Positions 42,630-51,082 of a stretch of 64,000 nt of DNA are shown here, piece by piece; the first letter of the stretch is position 1; each line of letters opens with the position of its first letter. Both the position numbers and the translations under genes were made by a program. The notes under the pieces were generated by a model. That model had not been told where the DNA came from. It made no database searches and saw nothing but the letters and a program-made list of their open reading frames with translations. Source of the stretch: Streptomyces echinatus. Lineage in GTDB: Bacteria; Actinomycetota; Actinomycetes; Streptomycetales; Streptomycetaceae. The stretch spans positions 62,001 to 126,000 of the forward strand of contig NZ_JACHJK010000013.1 of assembly GCF_014203595.1 (NCBI RefSeq), in the 5' to 3' direction.

Positions 42630-44261
42630 TCAGCGCCCGGGCGGTGCCTCCGGGCTGCCGTACCGCTGCCGCAGCTCCACCTTGCGCACCTTCCCCGAGA
42701 CGGTCATCGGGAAGGACTCCAGGAGCCGGAGGCGGCTGGGCACCTTGTAGTGGGCCAGCCGTCCGTCGCAGTAGGCGCGCAGCTCCTCCAGGGTGAGCGG
42801 GTCGGCCGGGTCGCGCGGGACGACGCAGGCGAGGACCTCCTCGCCGTAGCGCTCGTGGGGCACGCCGACGACCTGGACGTCCGCGATCTTCGGATGGGTG
42901 TAGAGGAACTCCTCGACCTCGCGCGGGTAGATGTTCTCGCCGCCCCGGATGATCATGTCCTTGATGCGGCCGACGATCTCGACGTAGCCGTCCTCGCGCA
43001 TCACCGCGAGGTCCCCGGTGTGCATCCAGCGGCCCGCGTCGATCGCCTCGGCCGTCTTCTCCGGCTCGTTCCAGTAGCCGAGCATCACGCTGTACCCGCG
43101 CGTGCACAGCTCGCCCGCGTCACCGCGGGCCCGGGTGACGCCGGTGGCCGGGTCGACCACCTTGACCTCGATGTGCGGCAGCACGCGGCCGACCGTGCCC
43201 GTGCGGTGCTCCAGGTCGTCGTCGATGCGCGTCTGGAGCGACACCGGTGAGGTCTCCGTCATGCCGTAGCAGATGGAGACCTCCTCCATGTGCATCTCGG
43301 CGACCACCCGCTTCATCACCTCCACCGGGCAGGGCGAGCCCGCCATGATGCCGGTGCGCAGGGTGGAGAGGTCGTAGGAGGCGAAGTCCGGGAGGTTCAG
43401 CTCGGCGATGAACATCGTCGGGACGCCGTACAGGGAGGTGCAGCGTTCCCGTTGCACCGCCTCCAGGGTGGCCCTCGGCTCGAAGGACGGGGCCGGGACG
43501 ACCATGCAGGCGCCGTGCGAGGTGGCCGCCAGGTTGCCCATCACCATGCCGAAGCAGTGGTAGAAGGGCACCGGCAGGCAGATCCGGTCCTGCTCGGTGT
43601 AGGAGATCAGCTCTCCCACGAAATAGCCGTTGTTGAGGATGTTGTGGTGGGAGAGGGTGGCGCCCTTGGGGAAGCCGGTGGTGCCCGAGGTGTACTGGAT
43701 GTTGATGGGGTCGTCGCAGGACAACGACGCCTCACGGGCCCGCAGTTCGTCCCGCGGGGTGTCCGCACCGCGCGCGGTGAACGCCGCCCACCCCGGATCC
43801 CCGATGTAGACGGTCTCCTTCAGCTCCGGGCAGCTGCCGCGCACCTCCTCGACCATCGCCCGGTAGTCGCTCGACTTGTGGCCGAGGGAGGCGAACAGCA
43901 GGGAGATGCCCGCCTGGTTGAGGACGAACTCCACCTCGTGGGTGCGGTAGGCCGGATTGATGTTGACCATGACGGCGCCGACGCGGGCGGTGGCGTACTG
44001 CACGAGCACCCACTCGGCGCAGTTGACCGCCCAGATGCCCACCCGGTCGCCCTGGGCCACGCCGCTCGCGAGCAGCGCGCACGCCAGCCGGTCGACGTCG
44101 GCGGCGAACTCCGCGTACGTCCAGCGTCGTCCGGACGGCACGTCGACGAGCGCCTCACGGTCCGGCCAGGCCGCGACGGCCCGGTCCAGGTTGGCGCCGA
44201 TGGTGTCCCCGAGGAGCGCGGTGGCTCCCGTCCCGTGGCTGTACGACGGCTGTGCGGTCAC
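42630..44261 (-). CDS. Acyl-CoA synthetase (FadD-like AMP-binding enzyme)
   Basis: Activates a carboxylic acid with ATP and CoA. The 543 residues show the ANL-family motifs: YTSGTTGFPKGATLSH (P-loop A3), YGMTETSP (A5), HTGDLAVMREDGYVEIVGRIKDMIIRGGENIYP (A7-A8 hinge) and SGKVRKVEL with the catalytic Lys (A10). The shape fits medium/long-chain fatty acid ligases. The GTG start overlaps the stop of the upstream synthetase (GTGA), so both enzymes are made together. The LuxR regulator divergent from the pair is a likely controller. Confidence 0.94.
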   Translation of the reverse strand: MTAQPSYSHGTGATALLGDTIGANLDRAVAAWPDREALVDVPSGRRWTYAEFAADVDRLACALLASGVAQGDRVGIWAVNCAEWVLVQYATARVGAVMVNINPAYRTHEVEFVLNQAGISLLFASLGHKSSDYRAMVEEVRGSCPELKETVYIGDPGWAAFTARGADTPRDELRAREASLSCDDPINIQYTSGTTGFPKGATLSHHNILNNGYFVGELISYTEQDRICLPVPFYHCFGMVMGNLAATSHGACMVVPAPSFEPRATLEAVQRERCTSLYGVPTMFIAELNLPDFASYDLSTLRTGIMAGSPCPVEVMKRVVAEMHMEEVSICYGMTETSPVSLQTRIDDDLEHRTGTVGRVLPHIEVKVVDPATGVTRARGDAGELCTRGYSVMLGYWNEPEKTAEAIDAGRWMHTGDLAVMREDGYVEIVGRIKDMIIRGGENIYPREVEEFLYTHPKIADVQVVGVPHERYGEEVLACVVPRDPADPLTLEELRAYCDGRLAHYKVPSRLRLLESFPMTVSGKVRKVELRQRYGSPEAPPGR

Positions 44262-45931
44262 CGGAAGTCCTCCTCGCGGTACTCGTTCCGCGAGCCGGCG
44301 GCCGTGGCCTCGCGCAGCTCGATGCGGCGGATCTTGCCGGACACGGTCTTGGGCAGGGCGCCGAACTCCAGCCGGCGGATGCGCTTGTAGGGGGCGAGTG
44401 TCTCGCGGGAGTGCTCGAAGATGGCCTTCGCGGTGCCGGGGCCGGGCTCCCAGCCCTCGGCGAGGACGACGTAGGCCTTGGGCACGGCGAGCCGCAGCTC
44501 GTCCGGGGCGGGCACGACGGCGGCCTCGGCCACCGCCTCGTGCTCCAGCAGCACGCTCTCCAGCTCGAACGGGCTCACCTTGTAGTCGGAGGCCTTGAAC
44601 ACATCGTCACTTCGGCCGATATAGGTCAGATAGCCCTCTTCGTCCCTGGTCGCGATGTCCCCCGTGCGGTAGTAGCCGCCGGCCATGGCCTCCGCCGTAC
44701 GGTCGGGGTCGCCGTGATAGCCGGTCATCAGGCCGACCGGGCGTTCGGCGAGGTCGAGGGCGATCTCGCCCTCGGTGACGCCGGGCGCGCCGGACACCGG
44801 GTCCAGGAGTTCCACCCGGAATCCGGGGCTGGGGCGGCCCATGGAGCCGGTCTTCAGCGGCTGACCGGGGCTGTTGGAGACCTGCACGGCGGTCTCGGTC
44901 TGGCCGAAGCCGTCCCGGACGGTCCTGCCCCAGGCCCGCCGGACCTGCTCGATGACCTCGGGGTTGAGCGGCTCGCCGGCGGCCACGACCTCGCGGGGCG
45001 GGGACTGGAGCCGGGTGAGGTCGGCCTGGATGAGCATCCGCCACACGGTCGGCGGCGCGCAGAAGGTGGTGACCCCGGCCCGGTCCATCTCGGCCATCAG
45101 CCGGGACGCGTCGAAGCGGGTGTAGTTGAACAGGAAGACGGTCGCCCCCGCGTTCCACGGGGCGAACAGGTTGGACCAGGCGTGCTTGGCCCAGCCGGGC
45201 GAGGAGATGTTCAGGTGCACGTCGCCCGGCCTGAGGCCGATCCAGTACATGGTGGCCAGATGGCCGATCGGGTACGAGGTGTGGGTGTGCTCGACCAGCT
45301 TGGGGCGGGCGGTCGTCCCCGAGGTGAAGTAGAGCATCAGCGGGTCGTCGGCCAGGGTCGGGCCGTCCGGGACGAAGTCGGCGGGCGCCGCGTAGGCGTC
45401 CTCGTACGGCTCCCAGCCCTCCTCCGGCAGGCCGCCGACGGAGATCCGGGTGTAGGCGCCGGGCACGTCGGCGAACTTGGCGGTGTCCTCCGCGCGGGCG
45501 ATCACATGCTTCACCCGGCCCCGGTCCACCCGGTCGCGCAGGTCCGCCGGGCCGAGCAGCGGGGTGGCCGGGATGACCACCGCGCGCAGCTTCATCGCGG
45601 CCAGCGCGGTCTCCCAGAGCTCGGCCTGGTTGCCGAGCATGACCAGGACGCGGTCCTCGGCGGCGACCCCGCGGTCGCGCAGCCACCGGGCGACCCGGTT
45701 GGAGCGTTCGGACAGCTCCGCGAAGGACAGCCGGGTCTCGGCGCCGTCCTCCTCGACGATGTGCAGCGCCGTACGGTCGTTGCCGTCGGCGATCACGTCG
45801 AACCAGTCCAGCGCCCAGTTGAAGTGCTCGGGCCGGGGCCAGCGGAAGCCCTCGTAGGCGGTGGCATAGTCCTCGCGGTGGTCCAGCAGGAAGTCCCGGG
45901 CGTTCCTGAAGGCATCCGTCGCCGTCGTCAT
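44258..45931 (-). CDS. Acyl-CoA synthetase, medium-chain type
   Basis: A 557-residue ANL enzyme with a different look from the downstream partner. Motifs: FTSGTTARPKLVEHTH (A3), GFGQTETAVQV (A5), RTGDIATRDEEGYLTYIGRSDDVFKASDYKVSPFELE (A7-A8), and LPKTVSGKIRRIELRE (A10). The FKASDYK hinge and the N-terminal NWALDWFDVIA are typical of medium-chain acyl-CoA synthetases. A two-gene operon with the FadD-like gene suggests use of acids of different length. The start is an ATG, 114 bases from the divergent LuxR regulator. Confidence 0.94.
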   Translation of the reverse strand: MTTATDAFRNARDFLLDHREDYATAYEGFRWPRPEHFNWALDWFDVIADGNDRTALHIVEEDGAETRLSFAELSERSNRVARWLRDRGVAAEDRVLVMLGNQAELWETALAAMKLRAVVIPATPLLGPADLRDRVDRGRVKHVIARAEDTAKFADVPGAYTRISVGGLPEEGWEPYEDAYAAPADFVPDGPTLADDPLMLYFTSGTTARPKLVEHTHTSYPIGHLATMYWIGLRPGDVHLNISSPGWAKHAWSNLFAPWNAGATVFLFNYTRFDASRLMAEMDRAGVTTFCAPPTVWRMLIQADLTRLQSPPREVVAAGEPLNPEVIEQVRRAWGRTVRDGFGQTETAVQVSNSPGQPLKTGSMGRPSPGFRVELLDPVSGAPGVTEGEIALDLAERPVGLMTGYHGDPDRTAEAMAGGYYRTGDIATRDEEGYLTYIGRSDDVFKASDYKVSPFELESVLLEHEAVAEAAVVPAPDELRLAVPKAYVVLAEGWEPGPGTAKAIFEHSRETLAPYKRIRRLEFGALPKTVSGKIRRIELREATAAGSRNEYREEDFR

Positions 45932-46005
45932 CAGCGTCCTCCCATGTTCCCGGCCATTGCCGGGCGGCTCTCTGGCATCGTCTAATCCGTGATGCAGGTC
46001 TCACT

Positions 46006-46021
46006 ACCCCCGAACGGGGGT
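46006..46021. promoter_or_regulatory. 16-bp inverted repeat in the leader of the LuxR gene
   Basis: ACCCCCG-AA-CGGGGGT, a perfect repeat between the divergent acyl-CoA synthetase and LuxR genes. With the start at 46046 it lies 25 bases upstream in the leader and is a candidate operator for both. A possible promoter TTGCCG (45957) with TCTAAT (45981) precedes it. Confidence 0.6.
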
Positions 46022-46045
46022 GTGGACGACCGAAGGGACGAGCGG

Positions 46046-46876
46046 GTGACGGCAGACGCGGTGGGGGCGGTGGAGATCGGGGGTGCGCTGGCCCGGCTGC
46101 GGCGCGCGACGGGGCTGCCCGTCGCCTTCGGCGGCCTGGTGGAGTCCGGCCGGCCGCAGATCCGCATCAGTGAGCTGAGCGGCACGACCACGGCCGCGCT
46201 GCGCTCGCTCGCGGTGACCTCCGGCAACGGGCTCGGCGGCAAGGCGGTGGCACTGGCCCGGCCGTGCGCGGTGCCGGACTACTCGCGTTCGCGGCGGATC
46301 AGCCACGAGTACGACGTGCCGGTGGCCGCCGAGGGCATCCACGCGGTGCTCGCGGTGCCGGTCGTGGTCCGGCGCCGGGTGCGCGGGGTGCTGTACGGCG
46401 CGCTGCGTTCGGCCCAGCCGTTCGGCGACCGCACGCTGGACGCGGCGATGGCGGTGGCACGGGACGTGGAGCAGGCGCTGGTGGTGCGGGACGAGGCGCG
46501 GGGGCTGCTGGCGGCGGCCCGCCCGGAGCCGGCCCCCGCCGGCCGGGGTGCCGCCTGGGAACAGGTGCGCGAGGCGCACGCGGCGCTGCGGGCACTGGCG
46601 CCCCGGATAGGTGATCCGGAAGTGCGGGCCGAACTGCTGGCGGCGTGCGGGCTGCTGACCGCGCCGCCACGAGCCGGGGGCGTGACCCTGGCGCCACGCG
46701 AGCTCGACGTGTTGTCCTGGGTGGCGGCGGGTGCCACCAACGCGGCGGTGGCCGAGCGGCTGGGCATCGGCGCGGAGACGGTCAAGGGATACCTGCGTTC
46801 GGCGATGCGGAAGCTGGGCGCGCACACACGAGGGGAGGCGGTGACCGCGGCCCGCGGGGCGGGACTGCTGCCGTAG
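46046..46876 (+). CDS. GAF-LuxR transcriptional regulator
   Basis: A 276-residue regulator. I prefer the GTG at 46046 (VTADAVGAVEIGG), since AAGGGA lies seven bases before it; a GTG/ATG pair at 45989/45992 is possible but would place the inverted repeat inside the gene. The GAF-like ligand domain (about 10-150) shows GLPVAFGGLVESG, GLGGKAVAL and YDVPVAAEGIHAVLAVPV. The C-terminal LuxR domain has LAPRELDVLSWVAAGATNAAVAERLGIGAETVKGYLRSAMRKLG. No receiver domain. It probably regulates the divergent acyl-CoA synthetases; the ligand is unknown, perhaps an acyl compound. Confidence 0.9.
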   Translation: MTADAVGAVEIGGALARLRRATGLPVAFGGLVESGRPQIRISELSGTTTAALRSLAVTSGNGLGGKAVALARPCAVPDYSRSRRISHEYDVPVAAEGIHAVLAVPVVVRRRVRGVLYGALRSAQPFGDRTLDAAMAVARDVEQALVVRDEARGLLAAARPEPAPAGRGAAWEQVREAHAALRALAPRIGDPEVRAELLAACGLLTAPPRAGGVTLAPRELDVLSWVAAGATNAAVAERLGIGAETVKGYLRSAMRKLGAHTRGEAVTAARGAGLLP

Positions 46877-46925
46877 CCAGGCGGCGGTGAGGAAACCTTC
46901 CCATTCATCCGGTGTCGCTTTGAAT

Positions 46926-46960
46926 TTCCCTCTGCTTGACCGTTTGTTATTTCCCTCACC
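46926..46960 (+). promoter_or_regulatory. Two TTCCCTC repeats, 25 bp apart, before the LAL gene
   Basis: TTCCCTCTG (46926) and TTCCCTCACC (46951) are direct repeats 25 bp apart in the 159-base gap before the LAL regulator. The same pair with the same spacing is found before the trypsin gene. A TAGAAT -10 candidate lies at 46994-46999. Confidence 0.5.
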
Positions 46961-47035
46961 ACGGCTTCCGTCCGAATTTCAAGGATCGTTGCCTAGAATT
47001 TGGTCCGGACACGACACACGAGGGGAGCGGTGACC

Positions 47036-49960
47036 GTGCGACGGGACTTCCAGGAGCCTGCCAGGTGCCGCCCCGACCTGGTCATCGGCCGCGAGGAGCT
47101 GTTCGCCGGCGCCCGTGAGCAACTCGCCTCCGGGGGCAGTGTGCTGCTCCACGGACCCGCCGGAATAGGGAAATCCACCGTCCTGCGGGCATTGGCCGAG
47201 GAATACGGCGCCACCGCGCGTACCGTGTTGCGCTGCTCGGCGACCGAGTCCGAATCCCACCTGCCGTTCCTCGCCCTCGCCGACCTCCTCGGCCTGGTCC
47301 TCGACGACGTCTCCGCGCACCTGCCCGCCGCCCAGCGCACCGCCCTGGAGTCGGCGCTCACCGGCCGCGGCGAGTCCAGCCTCCAGCGCGACGGCCTGGC
47401 CCTGCGCCTGGCGGTGCTCTCCGCGCTGCGCGCGCTCGCCGCCCACGGCCCGGTCCTCGTCGTCGCCGACGACCTGCAGTGGCTGGACCCGGCCAGCGCC
47501 GAACTCCTCGGCTTCGCCGCCCGGCGCCTGGAGGGCACCCCCGTCCAACTGCTGTGCGCGGTCCGCACGGAGGGGCAGGAGAGCCAGGAGTACGACCGCC
47601 ACCTGCGCGCCTGCCCGCCGGGCACCCTCGCGGTCCGGCTGGGCCCGCTCTCCCGCGCCCAGGTCGCCGAGCTGCTCGACCACCGCGGCCACGGCGGCCT
47701 GCCCCGCTCCACGGTCCGCGAGATCCACCGCACCAGCGCCGGCAACCCGCTGTTCGCCCTGGAACTCGGCCGCGCCCTCGCCGACAGCCCCACCCCGCCC
47801 CGGCCGGGCGAACCGCTGCCGGTGCCGACCTCGCTGCGCGCCCTGGTCCTCAGCCGCCTGGACATGCTCTCGGTGGAGGCCCGCCGCACCCTGCTGGTGG
47901 CCAGCGCCGGCGCCCGCCCCACCCCGGCGCTGCTGCACGCGGCCGGCCGGGACAACGCCGAGGCCGAGTGCGCACAGGCCGCCGAACTCGGTCTGCTGGC
48001 CACCGAGCCCGACGCCCCGGCCGTACGGTTCGCGCACCCGCTGATCTCGGCCGCGCTGTACGCGGAGGCGCCCGCGCACGAACGGCGGGCCGCGCACGCG
48101 GCGCTGTCCACCGCCGCCTCCGACCCGATCGAACGGGCCCGGCACCTGGCTCTGGCCACCACCGGCACCGATCCGGAGGTCGCCGCCCGGCTCGCCGGGG
48201 CCGCGGCCCTCGCCCGGGACCGCGGGGCCCCGTCGGTCGCCGCCCAGCTGGGGCTGCTCGCCGCCCGGCACACCCCCGCCGACGACAACCCGGGCCGGCA
48301 GGAGCGCCGGCTGACCGCCGCCGAGGACGCGATCACCGCCGGCGAGGTCGATCTGGCCCGGGACATCGCCCGCGAGGTGCTGACCCTGGCGACCGTGCCC
48401 GCCGACCGGGTGCGGGCCTGGATCATCGTCATCGACACCGCCGGCCACACCATGGCCGAGGTCGACGCCGTCTTCCCGCAGGCCCTCGCCGACGCCGGCG
48501 ACGACCCCCGGCTGCTGGCCCTGGTCCACTACCAGCTGGCCTGGCGGGCGCTGATCGTGGAGGGCGACTTCACCGAGGCCCGGGCGGCCGCCGCGCACGC
48601 CGCCGAACTGGCCGCGCGCGGCACGGACCGCCGCACCGAGCTGCTCGCCCTCGCCTTCCAGGCACAGACCGAGACCCTGATGGGCCATCCGGAGGCGCCC
48701 CGCACCATCAAGCGGGCCCTGAGGCAGCCCCAGGACCCCAGGGTGGCCTGGCATCACAACGGCGCGGGCAGCGCCCGGTTCCGCTGGCTGGTCATGGGCG
48801 ACCAGCTGGCCGAGGCCCGGACCACGGTCACCGCGCTGCTGCGCGAGGTCCGCCGGCGCGGCTCGGTGGAGAGCGAGGTGCACTTCCTGCGCGGCCTCGC
48901 CGAGACCGAACTGCGCGCCGGGCACTGCGGGCGCGCCCTCGACCTGGCCCGCGAGAGCCTGCGGCTGGCCCGGGACTCGGGCATCGGCGAGACCGCCTCG
49001 GCGATGCTCACCTCGCTAGCGGAGGCCTCCGGCGGCGATGTGGACCGGGCGCTGGCACTCGCCCGGGAGGCGGTGGAGCACGCCGAGGAGGACGGCGACC
49101 AGATGTACCTCTCCCGGGCGCTGGGCGCGCTCGGGTACGCACAGCTGGTGGCCGGCGACCCGGCCGGCACCGTGCGCTCGCTGCGCCGGGTGCGCAGCCT
49201 GGAGCTGGGGCTCGGCATCACCGACCCGGCCCGGGGCCGCTGGCAGGGCGACCTCGCCGAGGCGCTCGTCCGGATCGGTGAACCCGCCGAGGCGCAGGAC
49301 GTCATCGACGTCAGCCGGAACCACGCGCTGCGGCTGGGCCGGGAGAGCGTCCTCGCCGTGCTCGACCGGTCCGAGGCCCTGGTGCGCGCCGCCCAGGGGG
49401 GCCTGGAGGCCGCCGTGGCCCAGCTGACGTCCGCTCAGGACCGGCTCGGCAAGCTCGGCTACGGCCTGGAGGAGGCGCGGGCCGCGTTCGCGCTGGCCCG
49501 GCTGCGGTGCGGGCACACCGCCGAAGGGGCCCGGCCCTGGCGGGAGGCCGAGCGCGCGGAGGTCCGCAGGGCCGAGCACGGCCGGGTTCCCGCCACGGAG
49601 CCGGTCACCCCCGGGGCCCGGGCGAGCGCGGCCTCGGCGGCCGTCGACGAGGCCACCCGGCTGTTCCGCCGCTGCCGGGCGCTGCCCTGGCTGCGCCAGG
49701 TGGACGACGTCCTCACCGCCCCCGAACCGGAACCGGCGCCTGCCGCGCCGGCGGCACTGGACGCCCTGGAATCGCTCGCCGCGATGGAGCGTCAGGTCGC
49801 CGCGCTGGTCATGGAGGGTGCCACCAACCGGGAGATAGCGGCCCGGCTGTTCATCAGCGTGAAGACGGTGGAGGCGACCCTGACCCGGGTCTACCGCAAG
49901 CTGGGGATCCGATCGCGGGTGGACATCGTCCGATTGGCGGCAGGTCGGCGGGCACACTGA
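47036..49960 (+). CDS. Large ATPase-LuxR regulator (LAL family)
   Basis: A 974-residue transcription factor. I take the GTG at 47036, eight bases after GGGGAG; the GTG at 47030 is equally in frame. The N-terminal NTPase has the Walker A GPAGIGKST (40-48) and Walker B VLVVADDLQWLD (about 144-155). A long helical repeat region (about 350-880, TPR-like) follows. The C-terminal LuxR domain has LAAMERQVAALVMEGATNREIAARLFISVKTVEATLTRVYRKLG. LAL proteins act as ATP-dependent activators. Immediately downstream is the trypsin gene, with matching repeats before both genes, so self-regulation and trypsin control are likely. Confidence 0.93.
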   Translation: MRRDFQEPARCRPDLVIGREELFAGAREQLASGGSVLLHGPAGIGKSTVLRALAEEYGATARTVLRCSATESESHLPFLALADLLGLVLDDVSAHLPAAQRTALESALTGRGESSLQRDGLALRLAVLSALRALAAHGPVLVVADDLQWLDPASAELLGFAARRLEGTPVQLLCAVRTEGQESQEYDRHLRACPPGTLAVRLGPLSRAQVAELLDHRGHGGLPRSTVREIHRTSAGNPLFALELGRALADSPTPPRPGEPLPVPTSLRALVLSRLDMLSVEARRTLLVASAGARPTPALLHAAGRDNAEAECAQAAELGLLATEPDAPAVRFAHPLISAALYAEAPAHERRAAHAALSTAASDPIERARHLALATTGTDPEVAARLAGAAALARDRGAPSVAAQLGLLAARHTPADDNPGRQERRLTAAEDAITAGEVDLARDIAREVLTLATVPADRVRAWIIVIDTAGHTMAEVDAVFPQALADAGDDPRLLALVHYQLAWRALIVEGDFTEARAAAAHAAELAARGTDRRTELLALAFQAQTETLMGHPEAPRTIKRALRQPQDPRVAWHHNGAGSARFRWLVMGDQLAEARTTVTALLREVRRRGSVESEVHFLRGLAETELRAGHCGRALDLARESLRLARDSGIGETASAMLTSLAEASGGDVDRALALAREAVEHAEEDGDQMYLSRALGALGYAQLVAGDPAGTVRSLRRVRSLELGLGITDPARGRWQGDLAEALVRIGEPAEAQDVIDVSRNHALRLGRESVLAVLDRSEALVRAAQGGLEAAVAQLTSAQDRLGKLGYGLEEARAAFALARLRCGHTAEGARPWREAERAEVRRAEHGRVPATEPVTPGARASAASAAVDEATRLFRRCRALPWLRQVDDVLTAPEPEPAPAAPAALDALESLAAMERQVAALVMEGATNREIAARLFISVKTVEATLTRVYRKLGIRSRVDIVRLAAGRRAH

Positions 49961-49995
49961 GCGCCGCTCTTGTTAACTGAGCCGGACCGAGGGTT

Positions 49996-50057
49996 TTCCC
50001 TCACCCAACCCCCTAGGGGGTTCCCTCATTGGGAGCCGAGGGTCCGGGTCCTAGCGT
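49996..50057 (+). promoter_or_regulatory. Trypsin gene promoter with TTCCCTCA repeats and palindrome
   Basis: TTCCCTCACC (49996-50005) and TTCCCTCATT (50021-50030) flank a perfect 16-bp palindrome AACCCCCTAGGGGGTT (50007-50022). A promoter TTGGGA (50029-50034), 17 bases, TAGCGT (50052-50057) begins at the second repeat. The activator-like layout next to -35 fits binding by the LAL protein. Confidence 0.6.
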
Positions 50058-50165
50058 AAAGGGCGTGCCGCTCGCCCGGGCACACGGGGGTCGGTCCCGC
50101 GACCCCCGTGCCACACCCCCACACCCGCGCGACCCCCACCGGTGCAACCTCCACTGAGGAGACTC

Positions 50166-50957
50166 ATGTTCGGGCCCAGACGTGCCAGAAAGACCGCCGC
50201 GACCCTGGTGGCCACCGCCGCCGCCGCGGCGACCGCGCTGCTCGCCTCCCCCACGGCGAGTGCCGCCCCGCAGCCCATCGTCGGCGGTACGACCACCACG
50301 ACGACCGCGTACCCGTTCATGATGCAGATCACGGACGCGTCCCAGAACCAGTTCTGCGGCGGCACCCTGGTGGCGCCCAAGAAGGTGGTGACGGCCGCCC
50401 ACTGCATGGTCGGGGAGAGCACGAGCAGCGTCCGCGTGGTCGGTGGCCGGACGTACCTGAACGGCACCAACGGCACGGTGAGCCGGGTCAGCAAGATCTG
50501 GATCAACCCGGAGTACACGGACGCCACGAACGGCGACGACGTGGCCGTGCTGACGCTGTCGACCTCGATGCCGTACACCACGGCGAAGTACGTCTCCTCC
50601 TCCCAGACGGGCGTCTACGCGGCCGGCAGCACGGCCCGGATCCTCGGCTGGGGCACCACCTCGGAGAACGGCGGCTCCTCCAACCAGCTGCGGACCGCGA
50701 CCGTCCCGGTCGTGTCCGACTCCAGCTGCCGCTCCTCCTACGGTTCGGACTTCGTCCAGTCCGACATGGTTTGCGCCGGATACACGTCCGGTGGCGTTGA
50801 CACCTGCCAGGGCGACAGCGGCGGTCCCCTGCTCATCGGGGGCGTCCTGGCAGGGATCACTTCCTGGGGCGAGGGGTGCGCGGAGGCCGGTTACCCGGGT
50901 GTCTACACCCGGCTGACCACCTTCTCGGACCTGGTGACCACACAGGTCAACTCGTGA
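50166..50957 (+). CDS. Secreted trypsin (Streptomyces griseus trypsin type)
   Basis: A 263-residue precursor; the mature enzyme starts at IVGG (residue 38) after a signal peptide (AATLVATAAAAATALLASPTASAA) and a very short propeptide (APQP). Triad: TAAHC (His79), GDDVAVL (Asp125) and GDSGGP (Ser218). Asp212 in VDTCQGDSGG sets Arg/Lys specificity. Six cysteines fit three disulfides of the family. GAGGAG precedes the ATG. It is in the same direction as the LAL regulator and ends in a strong terminator. Confidence 0.97.
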   Translation: MFGPRRARKTAATLVATAAAAATALLASPTASAAPQPIVGGTTTTTTAYPFMMQITDASQNQFCGGTLVAPKKVVTAAHCMVGESTSSVRVVGGRTYLNGTNGTVSRVSKIWINPEYTDATNGDDVAVLTLSTSMPYTTAKYVSSSQTGVYAAGSTARILGWGTTSENGGSSNQLRTATVPVVSDSSCRSSYGSDFVQSDMVCAGYTSGGVDTCQGDSGGPLLIGGVLAGITSWGEGCAEAGYPGVYTRLTTFSDLVTTQVNS

Positions 50958-50995
50958 CCCGGAAGATTTCCCGAGTACCCCTCGGGTGACGACCA

Positions 50996-51036
50996 GGGGG
51001 CGTTGCGGGCCACCACGAGCGGCCCGCAACGCCCCC
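50996..51036. terminator. Bidirectional terminator after trypsin
   Basis: Perfect 16-bp arms GGGGGCGTTGCGGGCC and GGCCCGCAACGCCCCC with a 9-base loop, between two convergent genes. Confidence 0.9.
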
Positions 51037-51082
51037 GATCCAGTGTCCGCGCACCCCTTCCGGGCTCCGGCCTTTCACACGG

